The notes: a model not told the origin generated them from the sequence alone. Shown: positions 1 to 10,609, numbered from the stretch's first letter. The stretch: 35,175 nucleotides of DNA from an uncultured Prochlorococcus sp. (GCA_902550485.1 CACCZQ010000007.1:1-35175), one strand, 5' to 3'. Program-made: numbers and translations.

Positions 1-1
1 G

Positions 2-1213
2 CAACAGGTAAAAAAGGTTGTACTAGCGTATTCTGGCGGAGTAGATACGAGCGTTTGTATTCCATATTTAAAAAATGAATATGGAATTTCTGAAGTGGTT
101 ACTTTTGTAGCAGATCTTGGACAAGGTGAGGATTTAGAACTTATCAGGCAAAAAGCTTTAAATTCTGGTGCATCCAAATCAATCATTGGCAATTTAGTTA
201 ATAGTTTTATTGAGAGATACGCTTTTCCAGCTATTAGAGCAAACGCATTATATTTAGATAAATATCCTTTATCTACTGCTCTTGCTAGGCCCTTAATTGC
301 TGAAAATCTTGTGAAAATTGCTAGAGAGATTAATGCCGATGCAGTAGCTCATGGATGTACTGGTAAAGGTAATGATCAAGTTCGATTTGATTTGGCAATT
401 AATGCTTTAGGCCCTGATTTGAAAATAATTACTCCTGCAAGGGAGTGGAATATGAGCAGGGAAGAAGCAATAATGTATGGAGAAAAATTTGGTATTCCTG
501 CACCAGTATCAAAAAAATCACCATATTCAATAGATGTTAACTTACTTGGAAGGAGTATTGAAGCGGGCATATTAGAAGACCCAATGCAAGAAGCGCCTGA
601 AGATATATTTGCGATGACATCATCAATTGATAATTCACCTGATTCCCCTCAAGACATAGAAATTATTTTTAAAAATGGGTTACCAATTGGAATTAATGAT
701 GAATTTTTAACTCCAGTAGAGATTATTGAAAAAGCTAATGATCTTTCAGGTGCGCATGGTTTTGGAAGAATAGATATGATTGAAGATCGAGTAGTAGGAA
801 TTAAAAGTAGAGAGATTTACGAAACACCAGGCCTTTTACTCTTAATCAAGGCTCACAAAGAATTAGAAAGCATAACATTAAACCCAGATGTTGTAGATTT
901 TAAGGGAATAGTAGAAAAAAAATGGGGTCAATTAGTATATCAAGGTTTTTGGTTTGGACCTCTTAAAGATAGTTTAGATGCATTTATATCATCGACTCAA
1001 ACTTCAGTGAATGGAAGAGTAAAGATTAGACTTCATAAGGGGAACGCAATAGTAATTGGGAGAATGTCGGAAAATAATTCACTTTACAGGGAGGATTTGG
1101 CAACTTATAGCAAAGATGATGTATTTAATCATTCTTTAGCAGAGGGTTTTATTTATATGTGGGGTATGTCTAATAAAATATGGGCTGAGTTAAATTCAAG
1201 AACAAAAGATTAA
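2..1213 (+). CDS. argG: Argininosuccinate synthase, 5' end cut by window edge
   Basis: This enzyme joins citrulline and aspartate using ATP to make argininosuccinate, the penultimate step of arginine synthesis in the cytosol. The reading frame is open from base 2, and the PP-loop ATP-binding motif SGGVDTS lies about 11 codons in, followed by [12 protein letters not shown], which is typical of ArgG. About 403 codons are visible, close to the usual length of roughly 400, so probably only the first few residues are missing. An internal ATG at 95 is not the real start, because it would remove the ATP-binding loop. The gene ends at TAA 1211-1213 and converges on rpsF with an 18-bp gap. I see no GC-rich hairpin terminator between them. 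Confidence 0.96.
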   Translation, partial: QQVKKVVLAYSGGVDTSVCIPYLKNEYGISEVVTFVADLGQGEDLELIRQKALNSGASKSIIGNLVNSFIERYAFPAIRANALYLDKYPLSTALARPLIAENLVKIAREINADAVAHGCTGKGNDQVRFDLAINALGPDLKIITPAREWNMSREEAIMYGEKFGIPAPVSKKSPYSIDVNLLGRSIEAGILEDPMQEAPEDIFAMTSSIDNSPDSPQDIEIIFKNGLPIGINDEFLTPVEIIEKANDLSGAHGFGRIDMIEDRVVGIKSREIYETPGLLLLIKAHKELESITLNPDVVDFKGIVEKKWGQLVYQGFWFGPLKDSLDAFISSTQTSVNGRVKIRLHKGNAIVIGRMSENNSLYREDLATYSKDDVFNHSLAEGFIYMWGMSNKIWAELNSRTKD

Positions 1214-1231
1214 CAATTAAGATGCTTCGTT

Positions 1232-1678
1232 TTATGTGCTTTTAGTATCATCTTTACCCGAAGTTGAAGTATCTGCACTTGCTACTGGTTGACTTTCTTT
1301 GGATTCAACGTTCGCATTTTTTTCATCTTTATTCACTGATTGAGATCCACTCTTATTTGAAGGTCTTGGGGTTGGTAAAGGACCTTCTTGTTTAACGGTC
1401 ATGTATCTAATAACATCTTCATTTAGTCTCATTGCTTTTTCAATTTTGAAAATATGCTGCCCATCACCTTGATGACTTAGTTGCACGTAAATACCTTCTC
1501 TATGTTTTGCTATTTGATAAGCCAATCTTCTCTTGCCTCTCATTTGACTATCAAGAATGGTACCGCCAAATTCTTCTAAAAGCTTATTGTATTTATCAAT
1601 GTGATTAGTTACCTCATCTTCCGCAATGTCTGGACGGAGGATATACATGGTTTCGTAATAAGATTGTGAATCGTTCAT
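1232..1678 (-). CDS. rpsF: 30S ribosomal protein S6 with low-complexity C-terminal tail
   Basis: S6 is a small-subunit ribosomal protein that binds 16S rRNA together with S18. The core is recognisable from [17 protein letters not shown] near the N terminus, through [22 protein letters not shown], to [20 protein letters not shown]. After the fold ends there are about 45 residues rich in Ser, Lys, Asp, Asn and Thr, a likely disordered tail. I chose the ATG at 1676-1678 because family members begin a few residues before YYETMYI. An in-frame ATG at 1730-1732 would add 18 residues that do not look like S6. Neither start has a clear ribosome binding site. The gene converges on argG and lies about 100 bp downstream of aroE on the same strand. 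Confidence 0.93.
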   Translation of the reverse strand: MNDSQSYYETMYILRPDIAEDEVTNHIDKYNKLLEEFGGTILDSQMRGKRRLAYQIAKHREGIYVQLSHQGDGQHIFKIEKAMRLNEDVIRYMTVKQEGPLPTPRPSNKSGSQSVNKDEKNANVESKESQPVASADTSTSGKDDTKST

Positions 1679-1781
1679 AGTTTCAGACAAGGTCTTTGGC
1701 TCATAATATTGATGTGATGAGCGTCTGTTCATTATTTACGATACATTATGAAGTGCAGTTTGTTAAAAATTAGCATCTTTA

Positions 1782-2642
1782 TTAAAGATATTTTTTTAGT
1801 GCGTCATTCATAACATGAAAAGGTACTTCTAAACCATTTGTCCAAAATGATAATGATTTCATTCCTTGAGCAACAAGCATTTGCAAACCATCAATAGTGA
1901 AGCATCCTTTTTTTGTACTAAGTTTTAATAGAGGAGTTGGAGCTGGATTGTAGATTAAATCGTAAATAGTTGTTTTCGATTTAAGAGATCTCCAAAAAGT
2001 CTCCCCATATGGCAAAGTATTCATTTCATATTGCGATGTTTTCATTCCTACTGGTGTTGTATTTACAATTAAATCTGCTTCTTCAATTAAATTTTGTGCC
2101 TGATTATCATTACTTAATAAACCCTGAATTTTAATTTGATTTGCAAAGTTTTTAATTAATTCATCTAATGATGATTTGTTACGGGAAACAACTGAAATTG
2201 TTGAAAAATTTAAATTTATTAATCCCTGTATAACTGATCTCGCTGCTCCACCAGAGCCGAGTACGATAGATTGTTTTTTAGTTAAGTTTAAATTTTTTAA
2301 TGGATAAATAAATCCGTCTAAATCTGTATTAGTTGCGCTCCACTCTTTTTCAGGATTTAATTTTAGGGTATTAATTGCTTTTAGTTTGTTAGCAATAGGC
2401 GAAATTTCATTACAAAAATCAAACACTTTTTCTTTGTGGGGAATTGTAATGTTTAAACCTTTGCAATTAATTTTTTTCAGAGAATTTAGAACTAATTCTA
2501 GATCCTCATCTTTACATGGTATTGCAATATAAATTAGATCCAAGCCCAAATATTGAAGAGCAGCATTTTGCATAATTGGTGATAAAGAATGGCTTACTGG
2601 ATTGCCGATTAATGCAATAAAGGATGTGTTACTTGAAATCAT
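1782..2642 (-). CDS. aroE: Shikimate dehydrogenase
   Basis: AroE reduces 3-dehydroshikimate to shikimate with NADPH, on the route to chorismate. At 286 residues it has normal length. The N-terminal substrate-binding signature GNPVSHSLSPIMQNAA is at about residues 13-28 and includes the Ser residues that hold shikimate. NITIPHKEKV, with the catalytic Lys, lies near residue 65, and the nucleotide-binding loop LGSGGAARSV near residue 128. TTPVGM and DGLQMLVAQG also match the family. It diverges from dnaK2, sharing a 118-bp gap (2643-2760) in which I see no confident promoter. The window also carries DAHP synthase (10707-11774) and the chorismate-using pabB, so three genes of the shikimate branch lie within 20 kb. 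Confidence 0.96.
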   Translation of the reverse strand: MISSNTSFIALIGNPVSHSLSPIMQNAALQYLGLDLIYIAIPCKDEDLELVLNSLKKINCKGLNITIPHKEKVFDFCNEISPIANKLKAINTLKLNPEKEWSATNTDLDGFIYPLKNLNLTKKQSIVLGSGGAARSVIQGLINLNFSTISVVSRNKSSLDELIKNFANQIKIQGLLSNDNQAQNLIEEADLIVNTTPVGMKTSQYEMNTLPYGETFWRSLKSKTTIYDLIYNPAPTPLLKLSTKKGCFTIDGLQMLVAQGMKSLSFWTNGLEVPFHVMNDALKKYL

Positions 2643-2760
2643 GTTTAAAAAAATTGTTCTTAAAAATTAAAGATCTGTTCGGGAACCACACCTCATCTTC
2701 GAGTAACAATAATGACGTCGATGAACGATTATGGAGAATATCAAATATAAGAATTTACCC

Positions 2761-4668
2761 ATGGGGAAGGTTGTAGGAATTGATTTAGGAACAACAAATA
2801 GTTGTGTCGCTGTAATGGAAGGTGGTAAACCTACTGTAATAGCAAATGCTGAGGGTTTCAGAACTACTCCATCAGTTGTTGCATATACCAAAAATCAAGA
2901 TCAGCTTGTTGGACAAATAGCAAAAAGGCAAGCTGTTATGAATCCTGAAAATACATTTTATTCCGCAAAGCGTTTTGTTGGTAGAAGAGTTGATGAAGTG
3001 AATGAAGAATCTAAAGAAGTTAGTTATTCTGTTGAAAAATCTGGTTCTAGTGTCAAATTAAAGTGTCCTATTTTGGATAAGCAGTTTTCTCCTGAAGAGG
3101 TAAGTTCTCAAGTATTAAGAAAGTTAGCAGATGATGCGGGTAAATATCTTGGTGATAAAGTTACACAGGCTGTAATTACAGTTCCAGCTTATTTTAACGA
3201 CTCTCAAAGGCAGGCTACGAAGGATGCGGGAAAGATTGCAGGATTAGAAGTTCTAAGAATTGTCAATGAGCCAACTGCTGCAGCATTAGCGTATGGTTTG
3301 GATAAAGAAAACGAAAAAATTCTCGTATTTGATCTGGGGGGAGGAACATTCGATGTATCAGTTATTGAAGCTGGTGATGGAGTAACTGAAGTTTTATCTA
3401 CATCTGGAGATACTCATTTAGGTGGTGATGATTTTGATAGATGTATAGTAGATCATTTAGCTAGTACTTTTAAATCAAATGAAGGAATCGATCTTAGACA
3501 AGATAAGCAAGCTCTGCAAAGACTGACCGAAGCTGCTGAAAAAGCAAAAATTGAGCTTTCAAATGCTACTCAAAGCGAAATTAATTTACCTTTCATCACA
3601 GCGACTCCTGAAGGGCCCAAACATTTGGATTTAAATTTAACTCGAGCAAAGTTTGAGGAATTAGCGGCTTCTTTAATAGATAGGTGTAAGACTCCAGTGG
3701 AGAGAGCTATAAATGACGCAAAAATCTCTACAAGTGAAATTGATGAGGTTGTAATGGTAGGAGGCTCATCTAGAATACCTGCGGTTTTAGATTTGGTGAA
3801 AAAAATAATTGGTAAAGAACCAAATCAAACAGTAAATCCTGATGAAGTTGTTGCTGTTGGAGCTGCTATTCAAGGAGGTGTTTTAGCAGGTGAGGTTAAA
3901 GATATATTGCTACTTGATGTAACTCCCCTTTCTTTAGGTGTAGAGACTTTAGGTGGGGTTATGACAAAAATGATAAATAGAAATACTACAGTTCCAACGA
4001 AGAAATCTGAGACATATTCAACTGCCGTAGACGGTCAAACAAATGTTGAAATTCACGTCTTACAGGGTGAAAGAGAAATGGCATCTGATAATAAAAGTTT
4101 AGGAACTTTTAGATTGGATGGTATACCTTCAGCACCAAGAGGTGTTCCTCAAATTGAAGTTACTTTTGATATTGATGCAAACGGTATTTTAAGTGTTACA
4201 GCTAAAGATAAGGGTAGCGGTAAAGAGCAAAGCATCTCTATAACTGGTGCTTCTACTTTATCTGATAATGAAGTAGAAAAAATGGTAAAAGATGCAGAAT
4301 CCAATGCTTCTGCTGATAAAGAAAAAAGAGAAAAAATTGATTTAAAAAATCAGGCTGAAACACTTGTTTATCAGACAGAAAAACAACTTGGTGAATTAGG
4401 AGACAAAGTTGATGCTGCTGTAAAGTCTAAGGTTGAAGAAAAAAGTAGAGCGTTAAAAGAGGCAACTTCAAAAGAGGATTATGAATTAATGAAAAAACTT
4501 CTTGAAGAGCTTCAGCAAGAGCTGTATGCAGTAGGTTCATCTGTTTATCAGCAACCTGGAAATCAACCTCCATCTCCTGGTTCAGCCGATGGACAAGATC
4601 AGAACAATTCAAATGATAAAGGTGGTGATGATGTAATTGATGCAGACTTTACTGAAACAAAAGACTAA
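2761..4668 (+). CDS. dnaK2: Hsp70 chaperone DnaK (DnaK2 type)
   Basis: DnaK is an ATP-driven chaperone that works with DnaJ and GrpE on unfolded and heat-damaged proteins. The three Hsp70 signatures are present: [10 protein letters not shown] at the N terminus, [16 protein letters not shown] near residue 190, and [19 protein letters not shown] near residue 335. They are followed by the substrate-binding domain, a charged helical lid, and the canonical ending [12 protein letters not shown] start at ATG 2761, giving 635 residues, because GKVVGIDLG is the normal family N terminus. The ATG at 2731 adds ten residues with no family support. Cyanobacteria carry several dnaK copies. The complete C terminus and the VIDADF ending point to the essential general-purpose DnaK2, although the paralogue number is inferred. 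Its stop codon overlaps the stop of the convergent neighbour. Confidence 0.96.
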   Translation: MGKVVGIDLGTTNSCVAVMEGGKPTVIANAEGFRTTPSVVAYTKNQDQLVGQIAKRQAVMNPENTFYSAKRFVGRRVDEVNEESKEVSYSVEKSGSSVKLKCPILDKQFSPEEVSSQVLRKLADDAGKYLGDKVTQAVITVPAYFNDSQRQATKDAGKIAGLEVLRIVNEPTAAALAYGLDKENEKILVFDLGGGTFDVSVIEAGDGVTEVLSTSGDTHLGGDDFDRCIVDHLASTFKSNEGIDLRQDKQALQRLTEAAEKAKIELSNATQSEINLPFITATPEGPKHLDLNLTRAKFEELAASLIDRCKTPVERAINDAKISTSEIDEVVMVGGSSRIPAVLDLVKKIIGKEPNQTVNPDEVVAVGAAIQGGVLAGEVKDILLLDVTPLSLGVETLGGVMTKMINRNTTVPTKKSETYSTAVDGQTNVEIHVLQGEREMASDNKSLGTFRLDGIPSAPRGVPQIEVTFDIDANGILSVTAKDKGSGKEQSISITGASTLSDNEVEKMVKDAESNASADKEKREKIDLKNQAETLVYQTEKQLGELGDKVDAAVKSKVEEKSRALKEATSKEDYELMKKLLEELQQELYAVGSSVYQQPGNQPPSPGSADGQDQNNSNDKGGDDVIDADFTETKD

Positions 4669-5747
4669 GAAAAGTATTTTTCAACTTCTTTAGCAACCCA
4701 TTTAGAGCAGGCTGGTGCAAGTAATATCCCATTTTTATAAAAACCTGTACATATAAATAACCCGTTTTCTAAATTTTTCATTATAGGTGATGGTTCTCCA
4801 TCGGGTCTTGATCTAATGCCAAACCATTTTTTTAAGATTTGTCCTTTAATGAGCCAGTTTGGTTTTTTATCAAGAAAATTTGTAAGTTTTTCAAAGATAT
4901 CATTTTCTGGTTTTGTACTATATTCATCAGTTGAACCAATAATAAGTTTATCTTTTGAAATTCGTATTATATTTTTTCCATCAATATTTAGTTGTTTTGG
5001 AAGCGATAATAAATCAATTTTTGAATCATTTACGCCAATTTCTATAGCTTGACCTAATACTGGTTTTAATTTGATGTTATGAGAGAGGTTATCTATTAGA
5101 TCAATAGCATCTAGGGAATTACACAAAATAATTATTTCAGATTTGATCTCTTGATTATTTTTTGATGTAGCGATCCATTGATTGTTTGATTTTCTGATTT
5201 TTATTATTTTATCATCTAAAAATTTTACTTTTTTATTTTCTAAATATGTGTCTAATGTCTTAAGTAATGATGGAGCATTTATTCTTCCATCGTTTAAGGA
5301 AATCATTCCTTTCATATCTTTTGTTTGGAATGCCTTATTTGTATTTTTAATGAAAAGCGAGTTTTGATCTAATATTCTTAAATTTACGTCATTTATTTCA
5401 TGAATAAATTTCTCTAATTTTTTAAACTTTTCCTCATTCCTAGTTAATTGTATTAATGGCTTTTGAATATTTAACTCTTGATTATATTCTCTAAGGAATT
5501 CTATCCATTTTGGCCATAATTCAATGCTTTGTTTTCTTAGAGACCAACTTCTACCTTTTCTGTTTTGATACATATTACCCATTAGTAGACCTAAGGCTGC
5601 ATTGCTACTATTTTGATGTTGATTGGGATCAATTATGGTAATCTGAAAACCTAATTCTGATAACTCTAAAGCGTTAAATTTTCCTATAACCCCCGATCCA
5701 ATAATAATGATGTGTGATTTTTGAAAATTTTCTTTTAAGCTTTTCAT
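4665..5747 (-). CDS. FAD-dependent amino-acid oxidase/dehydrogenase (DAO family, ThiO/DadA-like)
   Basis: This is a predicted flavoprotein of the DAO superfamily, whose members oxidise glycine, sarcosine or D-amino acids. The N-terminal dinucleotide-binding segment [21 protein letters not shown] (about residues 14-34) contains GxGxxG, and the acidic ribose-binding Asp follows in TIIDP. Near the C terminus the FAD-contacting segment reads [14 protein letters not shown] and then [15 protein letters not shown], matching the usual PDG-P and GH-GhhLaP patterns. The length of 360 fits glycine oxidase (ThiO) or small D-amino-acid dehydrogenases. Substrate cannot be read from sequence, so I give no symbol. 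It converges on dnaK2 with overlapping stop codons and diverges from purU across only 46 bp. Confidence 0.82.
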   Translation of the reverse strand: MKSLKENFQKSHIIIIGSGVIGKFNALELSELGFQITIIDPNQHQNSSNAALGLLMGNMYQNRKGRSWSLRKQSIELWPKWIEFLREYNQELNIQKPLIQLTRNEEKFKKLEKFIHEINDVNLRILDQNSLFIKNTNKAFQTKDMKGMISLNDGRINAPSLLKTLDTYLENKKVKFLDDKIIKIRKSNNQWIATSKNNQEIKSEIIILCNSLDAIDLIDNLSHNIKLKPVLGQAIEIGVNDSKIDLLSLPKQLNIDGKNIIRISKDKLIIGSTDEYSTKPENDIFEKLTNFLDKKPNWLIKGQILKKWFGIRSRPDGEPSPIMKNLENGLFICTGFYKNGILLAPACSKWVAKEVEKYFS

Positions 5748-5793
5748 TGATATATTAGATATACTTACTTATTTGACTAAAAGTTAAAAATTT

Positions 5794-6648
5794 TTGAAAC
5801 ATCCTTCAATTATATTCAAAATTGTTTGCCCCGATCGTCCTGGCCTCGTAAGTTTACTTACAAGTTGGATTTCAAATTACGGTGGCAATATAAAGCATTC
5901 TGATCATCATACAGATCAAGATGCAGGTTTGTTTCTTAGTCGCATCGAATGGAATAATAACAATGCCTCTTTAAATAGAGATGAAATTTTTAGTGAATGT
6001 GAAAAAATTGCAGTCGAAGTAAATGGAAAATTTAACGTAAATTATTCTGATGAAGTTCCAAATGTTGCTATTTTTGTGAGCAAACAAAATCACTGTTTGA
6101 TTGATTTACTTTGGCGAGTAAGAAATGGTGAACTGAAAATGAAAGTGCCTTTAATAGTTTCAAATCATTCAGATCTTGAAAACATTGCAAATGACTTTAA
6201 TGCAAAATTTGTTTATATTAATACCTTTAATATGGAAAAATCGGATGTTGAAGATCAATTTTTAAATTTACTAAAAGAATATGAAATTGACCTTGTTGTA
6301 TTAGCCAAATATATGCAAATTTTGAGTGACTCTTTTTTAAAAAAGTTTTCTTCAATAATAAATATTCATCATTCTTTTTTGCCTGCATTTAAGGGAGCTC
6401 AACCATATCATCGAGCATGGAAGCGGGGAGTTAAATTAATCGGTGCTACAGCCCACTATGTTACTGAAAATCTTGATGAAGGCCCGATAATAGAGCAATG
6501 CACAGTGAATGTAAGTCATAGGGATGAAGTTGATGATTTGATTAGAAAAGGAAGAGATATTGAAAGAATAGCTTTAGCAAGGGCTGTCAGATTACATCTG
6601 AATCATCAAGTATTTGTTTACAATAGTAAAACTGCTGTTTTTGATTGA
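5794..6648 (+). CDS. purU: Formyltetrahydrofolate deformylase, TTG start
   Basis: PurU hydrolyses 10-formyl-tetrahydrofolate to formate and tetrahydrofolate, balancing one-carbon pools. An N-terminal ACT domain (KIVCPDRPGLVSLLTSWISN, about residues 9-28) precedes the formyltransferase-fold catalytic domain. The active-site segment INIHHSFLPAFKGAQPYHRA (about residues 189-208) carries the Asn and His, and TAHYVTENLDEGPIIEQ carries the catalytic Asp region. At 284 residues it has normal length. The start is TTG at 5794-5796, since no ATG or GTG lies in a suitable place. No Shine-Dalgarno is visible. The only non-coding sequence upstream is 46 bp shared with the divergent oxidoreductase gene. 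The 3' end converges on the CLC gene with a 10-bp gap. Glycine cleavage protein GcvT in this window acts on the same folate pool. Confidence 0.95.
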   Translation: MKHPSIIFKIVCPDRPGLVSLLTSWISNYGGNIKHSDHHTDQDAGLFLSRIEWNNNNASLNRDEIFSECEKIAVEVNGKFNVNYSDEVPNVAIFVSKQNHCLIDLLWRVRNGELKMKVPLIVSNHSDLENIANDFNAKFVYINTFNMEKSDVEDQFLNLLKEYEIDLVVLAKYMQILSDSFLKKFSSIINIHHSFLPAFKGAQPYHRAWKRGVKLIGATAHYVTENLDEGPIIEQCTVNVSHRDEVDDLIRKGRDIERIALARAVRLHLNHQVFVYNSKTAVFD

Positions 6649-6658
6649 AGGTAATTTC

Positions 6659-8017
6659 TTAGTCTTCTAATTCGATTTGTATTTGTCTTTCATAAATTGA
6701 TTCTTCATTAAAAGCTCTTGCTATCAAGAAACTGGCAATACAGCTGATTAAGACAGGTTTCATTATTAATAAATTTTTTGTTAAGGCGAAAGCTAAAAAC
6801 ATCGCTGTTATTGGTGTTCGTGAACATCCTGCTACGAAAGCTCCCATTCCCGCAAAAATGTATGTACTGGGTGCGTGTCCTGTTGCAATTTCTACCCAGT
6901 TCCCCATTATTAGTCCGATTGAACCTCCTAAAGTAAGCATCGGATAGAACAATCCTCCTGGGGCTCCAGATGCTGCAGCTAAACCAGTTGTGACAAATAA
7001 GACTAAAACTGCCAATAAAGCAATTCCAATACTTGTATTTTGCTCAGCTATTATTTTCTGTAATTCATCTAAATTATGAAATGTACTGGGTAAAAAAGAA
7101 TAAATACTTCCCAAAATAAGTCCACAGATGCTCATTTTTAAAACAAATTTATTTTCATACCATTTTTTTCCAAGGTTTTGCATTAACAAAACATATCTGC
7201 TATACAATTCTGCAAAGATCCCAATCATTATTCCTAGTAAAACTAGGTAAACAAAATCTATAGGCAAGAAAAAAACTGATGGGTCATATTCTTTTTGAAT
7301 TAAAAATCCCAGGTTAAAATCAAACCCTCCTGCTTTAGGATCTAAACCTAAGGCTTGAATAATATCAGCAGATGAATCTGCAATGAAAGTCGTAATTACT
7401 ACTAATAGTAAAATTACTGGTCTAGCAGAGTTTAATAACTCTTCTAATGCATAAACAAACCCTCCCAATGGAGCGCTAAATACTGCAGCTATTCCTGCAC
7501 CACCACCTGCTGCTACTATTACCCTTCTGAAAGCTGTAGGAGCTTTGAGCCATTTGGCCATTTGCCAAGCAACAGATCCTCCCATTTGAACCGATGGCCC
7601 CTCTGGGCCCAAAGGGAATCCACTTCCAATAGCGATAATTCCTGATATTAGCTTGACTAAGCCTACTTTTATATTCATTGGCACTTTTTTATGCCTCAAG
7701 AAACCCATGATTTGACTCACACCTGAACCTTTTGCTGCAGGTGCTATATTTTTGATCAAATATCCCGCAATTGCTCCTCCTACAGCGCCAAAAATTGGTA
7801 ATACTGCAATAGATGGAAATTGGTCTAAAAGTGCTAATCTCCAATTATTAATAAAATAGATTCCAGTCTTAAAAAATATACTTGTAATTGAAGCTCCTAA
7901 ACCTGTTAATAAGAGCGAAAATGCAACTACGAAAGATTTTTGCTTTAATAATTTTTTGATGCTACGAGAGGAACGGTTACTAGTTTTTTGAATATTTTCT
8001 TTTATAAGGTTTGGCAT
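6659..8017 (-). CDS. CLC-family chloride/proton antiporter
   Basis: This is a multi-pass membrane protein of the CLC family, 452 residues, without the C-terminal CBS domains of many homologues. Family motifs are visible: GSGVSQ at 97-102 (the GSGIP helix), GPEGP at 137-141 with the gating glutamate E139, GGLFYPMLTLGG (GxFxP), and the paired glutamates E192-E193, where E193 matches the internal proton glutamate of E. coli ClcA. Both glutamates favour proton-coupled exchange over a channel. Oddities: the Pro of GSGIP is Ser101, and the tyrosine that normally coordinates the central anion aligns with Leu in TKNLLIM. It lies 9 bp downstream of acnB on the same strand, so probably co-transcribed, and converges on purU. 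Confidence 0.9.
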   Translation of the reverse strand: MPNLIKENIQKTSNRSSRSIKKLLKQKSFVVAFSLLLTGLGASITSIFFKTGIYFINNWRLALLDQFPSIAVLPIFGAVGGAIAGYLIKNIAPAAKGSGVSQIMGFLRHKKVPMNIKVGLVKLISGIIAIGSGFPLGPEGPSVQMGGSVAWQMAKWLKAPTAFRRVIVAAGGGAGIAAVFSAPLGGFVYALEELLNSARPVILLLVVITTFIADSSADIIQALGLDPKAGGFDFNLGFLIQKEYDPSVFFLPIDFVYLVLLGIMIGIFAELYSRYVLLMQNLGKKWYENKFVLKMSICGLILGSIYSFLPSTFHNLDELQKIIAEQNTSIGIALLAVLVLFVTTGLAAASGAPGGLFYPMLTLGGSIGLIMGNWVEIATGHAPSTYIFAGMGAFVAGCSRTPITAMFLAFALTKNLLIMKPVLISCIASFLIARAFNEESIYERQIQIELED

Positions 8018-8026
8018 AATCCATGA

Positions 8027-10609
8027 TCATTTTGACAAACTGAAATCGAGTATTTCATCAAATTGAAGATAACGATAAAGTTCATCTGAATATGGATTAA
8101 TTTTATTTTTAGTAATATCCTGATATTCTTCTATTTCAGGTATTTTCCCAAGTAGTGCACAAACTGCTGCTAGTTCAGCACTGCCTAAAAATACTTGTGC
8201 ATTTTTGCCAAGTCTATTATCAAAATTTCTTGTACTAGTTGAAAATACGACAGATCCTTCATCTACTCTGGCTTGATTCCCCATACATAAAGAACATCCT
8301 GGCAACTCTAATCTCGCACCACAATCTTCAAATATTTTATAGTAACCCTCGGCTTTTAGAGTTTCTTCATCCATTTTTGTTGGTGGACAAATCCATAATT
8401 TAGCTTTTAAATTCCCTACACCTTCAAGAACTTTTGCAGCTGCCCTGTAATGACCAATATTAGTCATGCAAGAACCTATAAAAACTTCGTCAATTTTTGA
8501 ATTTGCAACATCAGTGATTTCTTTAACATTATCTGGATCGTTAGGGCAAGCAACTATAGGTTGTGTTACTTTCGCTAAATCAATTTCAATTATTTCTTCA
8601 TATTGAGCGTTTGTATCAGGTTCAATTAATGATGGGTTTTTTAACCAATTTTTCATATCCATTATTCTTCTTGAAATTGATTTTGAGTCTTCATAATTAC
8701 TTTCAATCATTTTTTCTAGCAGGCAAATATTGCTTCTTAAGTATTCTTGAATAGTTTCTTTTGATAAAAGTATTGAGCTACCAGCACACGAGCGTTCTGC
8801 AGTAGCATCAGTGAGTTCAAAAGCTTGTTCAAGTTTTAGGTTTGGTAATCCCTCAATTTCCATAATTTTCCCGTTAAATATATTTTTTTTATTTGCCTTT
8901 TCAACAGTTAATAGTCCCTTTTTAATTGCAAAGAGTGGGATTGCATTTACTAAATCTCTAAGAGTGATTCCTGGTAATAGTTCTCCCTTAAATTTAATAA
9001 GTACAGATTCCGGCATATTTAATGGCATTGATCCTATTGCGGCGGCAAAGGCAACAATGCCTGAGCCTCCAGGAAATGAAATGCCAAGAGGAAATCTTGT
9101 ATGACTATCTCCACCTGTGCCAACAGTATCAGGGAGAAGCATTCTGTTAAGCCAGCTATGAATTATGCCGTCTCCAGGCTTAAGAGCTACTCCACCTCTT
9201 TGAGATATAAAATCAGGTAATTCTTTATGGGTAACTAGATCTACTGGTTTAGGATATGCAGCTGTATGACAAAAACTTTGCATGACTAAATCTGCAGTGA
9301 ATCCTAAACAAGCTAGTTCTTTCAGTTCATCTCTAGTCATTGGCCCAGTAGTATCTTGACTGCCAACTGTGGTCATAATTGGCTCACAGGTCGTTCCTGG
9401 TCTAACTCCATCTAAACCGCATGCTTTGCCTACTATTTTTTGAGCTTGAGTAAACCCGGCATTACTTTCGACTGGATTTTGTGGTCGGATAAAAATTTCA
9501 CTCGGTTGATAATCTAATTTGTTTCTAATTTTGTCCGTAAGAGATCTTCCAATCATAAGATTAATTCTGCCGCCAGCTTGAATTTCATCAGTAAGAGTTG
9601 ATGGATATAAGTCAAATTTGCTTATTAACACTTCTGTCTTTGAATCTTTTTCAATTTTTTTAATAATGCCTTTATAAGGATATATTTTTATAACATCTCC
9701 TGTTTTCATGTCAGATACGTCAGCTTCTATAGGTAAAGCTCCTGAATCTTGTGCTGTATTAAAGAAAATAGGTGCTATTTTGCTACCAATTATTATTCCA
9801 CCTGTTTTTTTGTTTGGAACAAAAGGTATATCTTCGCCTATATGCCAAATAAGTGAATTAATTGCAGATTTTCTAGAACTCCCTGTTCCAACAACGTCTC
9901 CAACATAAGCTATTGGTAAATTTTGTTTTTTTAAATCATTAAGAATCTTTAGTCCATCTGATTTTTTAAATTCCAACATAGCTAATGCATGCATCGGAAT
10001 ATCAGGGCGTGTTGTTGCATGAACCGCTGGAGATAAGTCGTCTGTGTTTGTCTCTCCGTCAACTTTAAATACTAAACAAGTAATCTCTTTTTCTAGAACT
10101 TTTTTATTTTTGAACCACTCTGCATTTGCCCAACTATTTATAACCTCTTTTGCATAAATATTATTTTGAGATAATTCAAAAATTTCATTAGCTGAGTCGT
10201 AAACAAGAATTATATTTTTTAAAACTTCTGCCGCTTTTTTTGCAAGTAAACTATCTTCTCCTTTTAGTATTTCAACCAGAGAATTAACATTATATCCTCC
10301 TATCATTGTTCCTAGTATTTCAATTGCTTTTTTAGGATTAATTGCTTTGCAATATTTTTCGGAATTTACAATAGCTGTAAGCCAGCTTGCTTTAACATAA
10401 GCAGCCTCATCAACACCTGGTGGTACTCTATTTATTAGTAAATCAAGTAAATCAAATGAATCAAAAGAATCGTGAGTAATATCTTCTTCCAATAATTTTG
10501 TAACACAATTTGTTTGCTCAGCATTTAAAGGTAAAGGAGGTATACCTTTGGCAGCTCTTTCAGCTACGTGATCTGCATAATCTTTTAGCAATGTTTCCAA
10601 ATTCTTCAT
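8027..10609 (-). CDS. acnB: Aconitate hydratase B
   Basis: AcnB isomerises citrate to isocitrate and supplies carbon skeletons for 2-oxoglutarate and nitrogen assimilation. At 860 residues it matches the AcnB form. The N terminus (LKDYADHVAERAAKGIPPLPL) starts the HEAT-like domain found only in AcnB, followed by the swivel domain (VGTGSSRKSAINSL near residue 240) and the catalytic domains. The iron-sulfur cysteines are in GSCMTNIGHY (about C714) and PGCSLCMGNQ (about C772 and C775). RPGTTCEPIMTTVGSQDTTGPMT is another AcnB signature. It diverges from the DAHP synthase gene across 97 bp, which must hold both promoters, and is followed closely by the CLC gene. The assignment is firm. Coupling to CLC is only positional. 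Confidence 0.97.
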   Translation of the reverse strand: MKNLETLLKDYADHVAERAAKGIPPLPLNAEQTNCVTKLLEEDITHDSFDSFDLLDLLINRVPPGVDEAAYVKASWLTAIVNSEKYCKAINPKKAIEILGTMIGGYNVNSLVEILKGEDSLLAKKAAEVLKNIILVYDSANEIFELSQNNIYAKEVINSWANAEWFKNKKVLEKEITCLVFKVDGETNTDDLSPAVHATTRPDIPMHALAMLEFKKSDGLKILNDLKKQNLPIAYVGDVVGTGSSRKSAINSLIWHIGEDIPFVPNKKTGGIIIGSKIAPIFFNTAQDSGALPIEADVSDMKTGDVIKIYPYKGIIKKIEKDSKTEVLISKFDLYPSTLTDEIQAGGRINLMIGRSLTDKIRNKLDYQPSEIFIRPQNPVESNAGFTQAQKIVGKACGLDGVRPGTTCEPIMTTVGSQDTTGPMTRDELKELACLGFTADLVMQSFCHTAAYPKPVDLVTHKELPDFISQRGGVALKPGDGIIHSWLNRMLLPDTVGTGGDSHTRFPLGISFPGGSGIVAFAAAIGSMPLNMPESVLIKFKGELLPGITLRDLVNAIPLFAIKKGLLTVEKANKKNIFNGKIMEIEGLPNLKLEQAFELTDATAERSCAGSSILLSKETIQEYLRSNICLLEKMIESNYEDSKSISRRIMDMKNWLKNPSLIEPDTNAQYEEIIEIDLAKVTQPIVACPNDPDNVKEITDVANSKIDEVFIGSCMTNIGHYRAAAKVLEGVGNLKAKLWICPPTKMDEETLKAEGYYKIFEDCGARLELPGCSLCMGNQARVDEGSVVFSTSTRNFDNRLGKNAQVFLGSAELAAVCALLGKIPEIEEYQDITKNKINPYSDELYRYLQFDEILDFSLSK

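Noticed and set aside
95..1213. argG starting at ATG 95
   Set aside because: The frame is open to the left edge and contains the SGGVDTS ATP-binding loop upstream of this Met, so the gene is cut by the window rather than starting here.
1679..1732. 18-residue N-terminal extension of S6
   Set aside because: The residues do not resemble S6, no ribosome binding site precedes them, and the family starts just before YYETMYI.
2667..2891. Minus-strand open frame across the dnaK2 start
   Set aside because: It overlaps the conserved dnaK2 N terminus on the other strand and has no recognisable protein features.
8563..9908. Several plus-strand open frames inside acnB
   Set aside because: They lie antisense to a well-conserved enzyme, and none shows a domain or a separate ribosome binding site.
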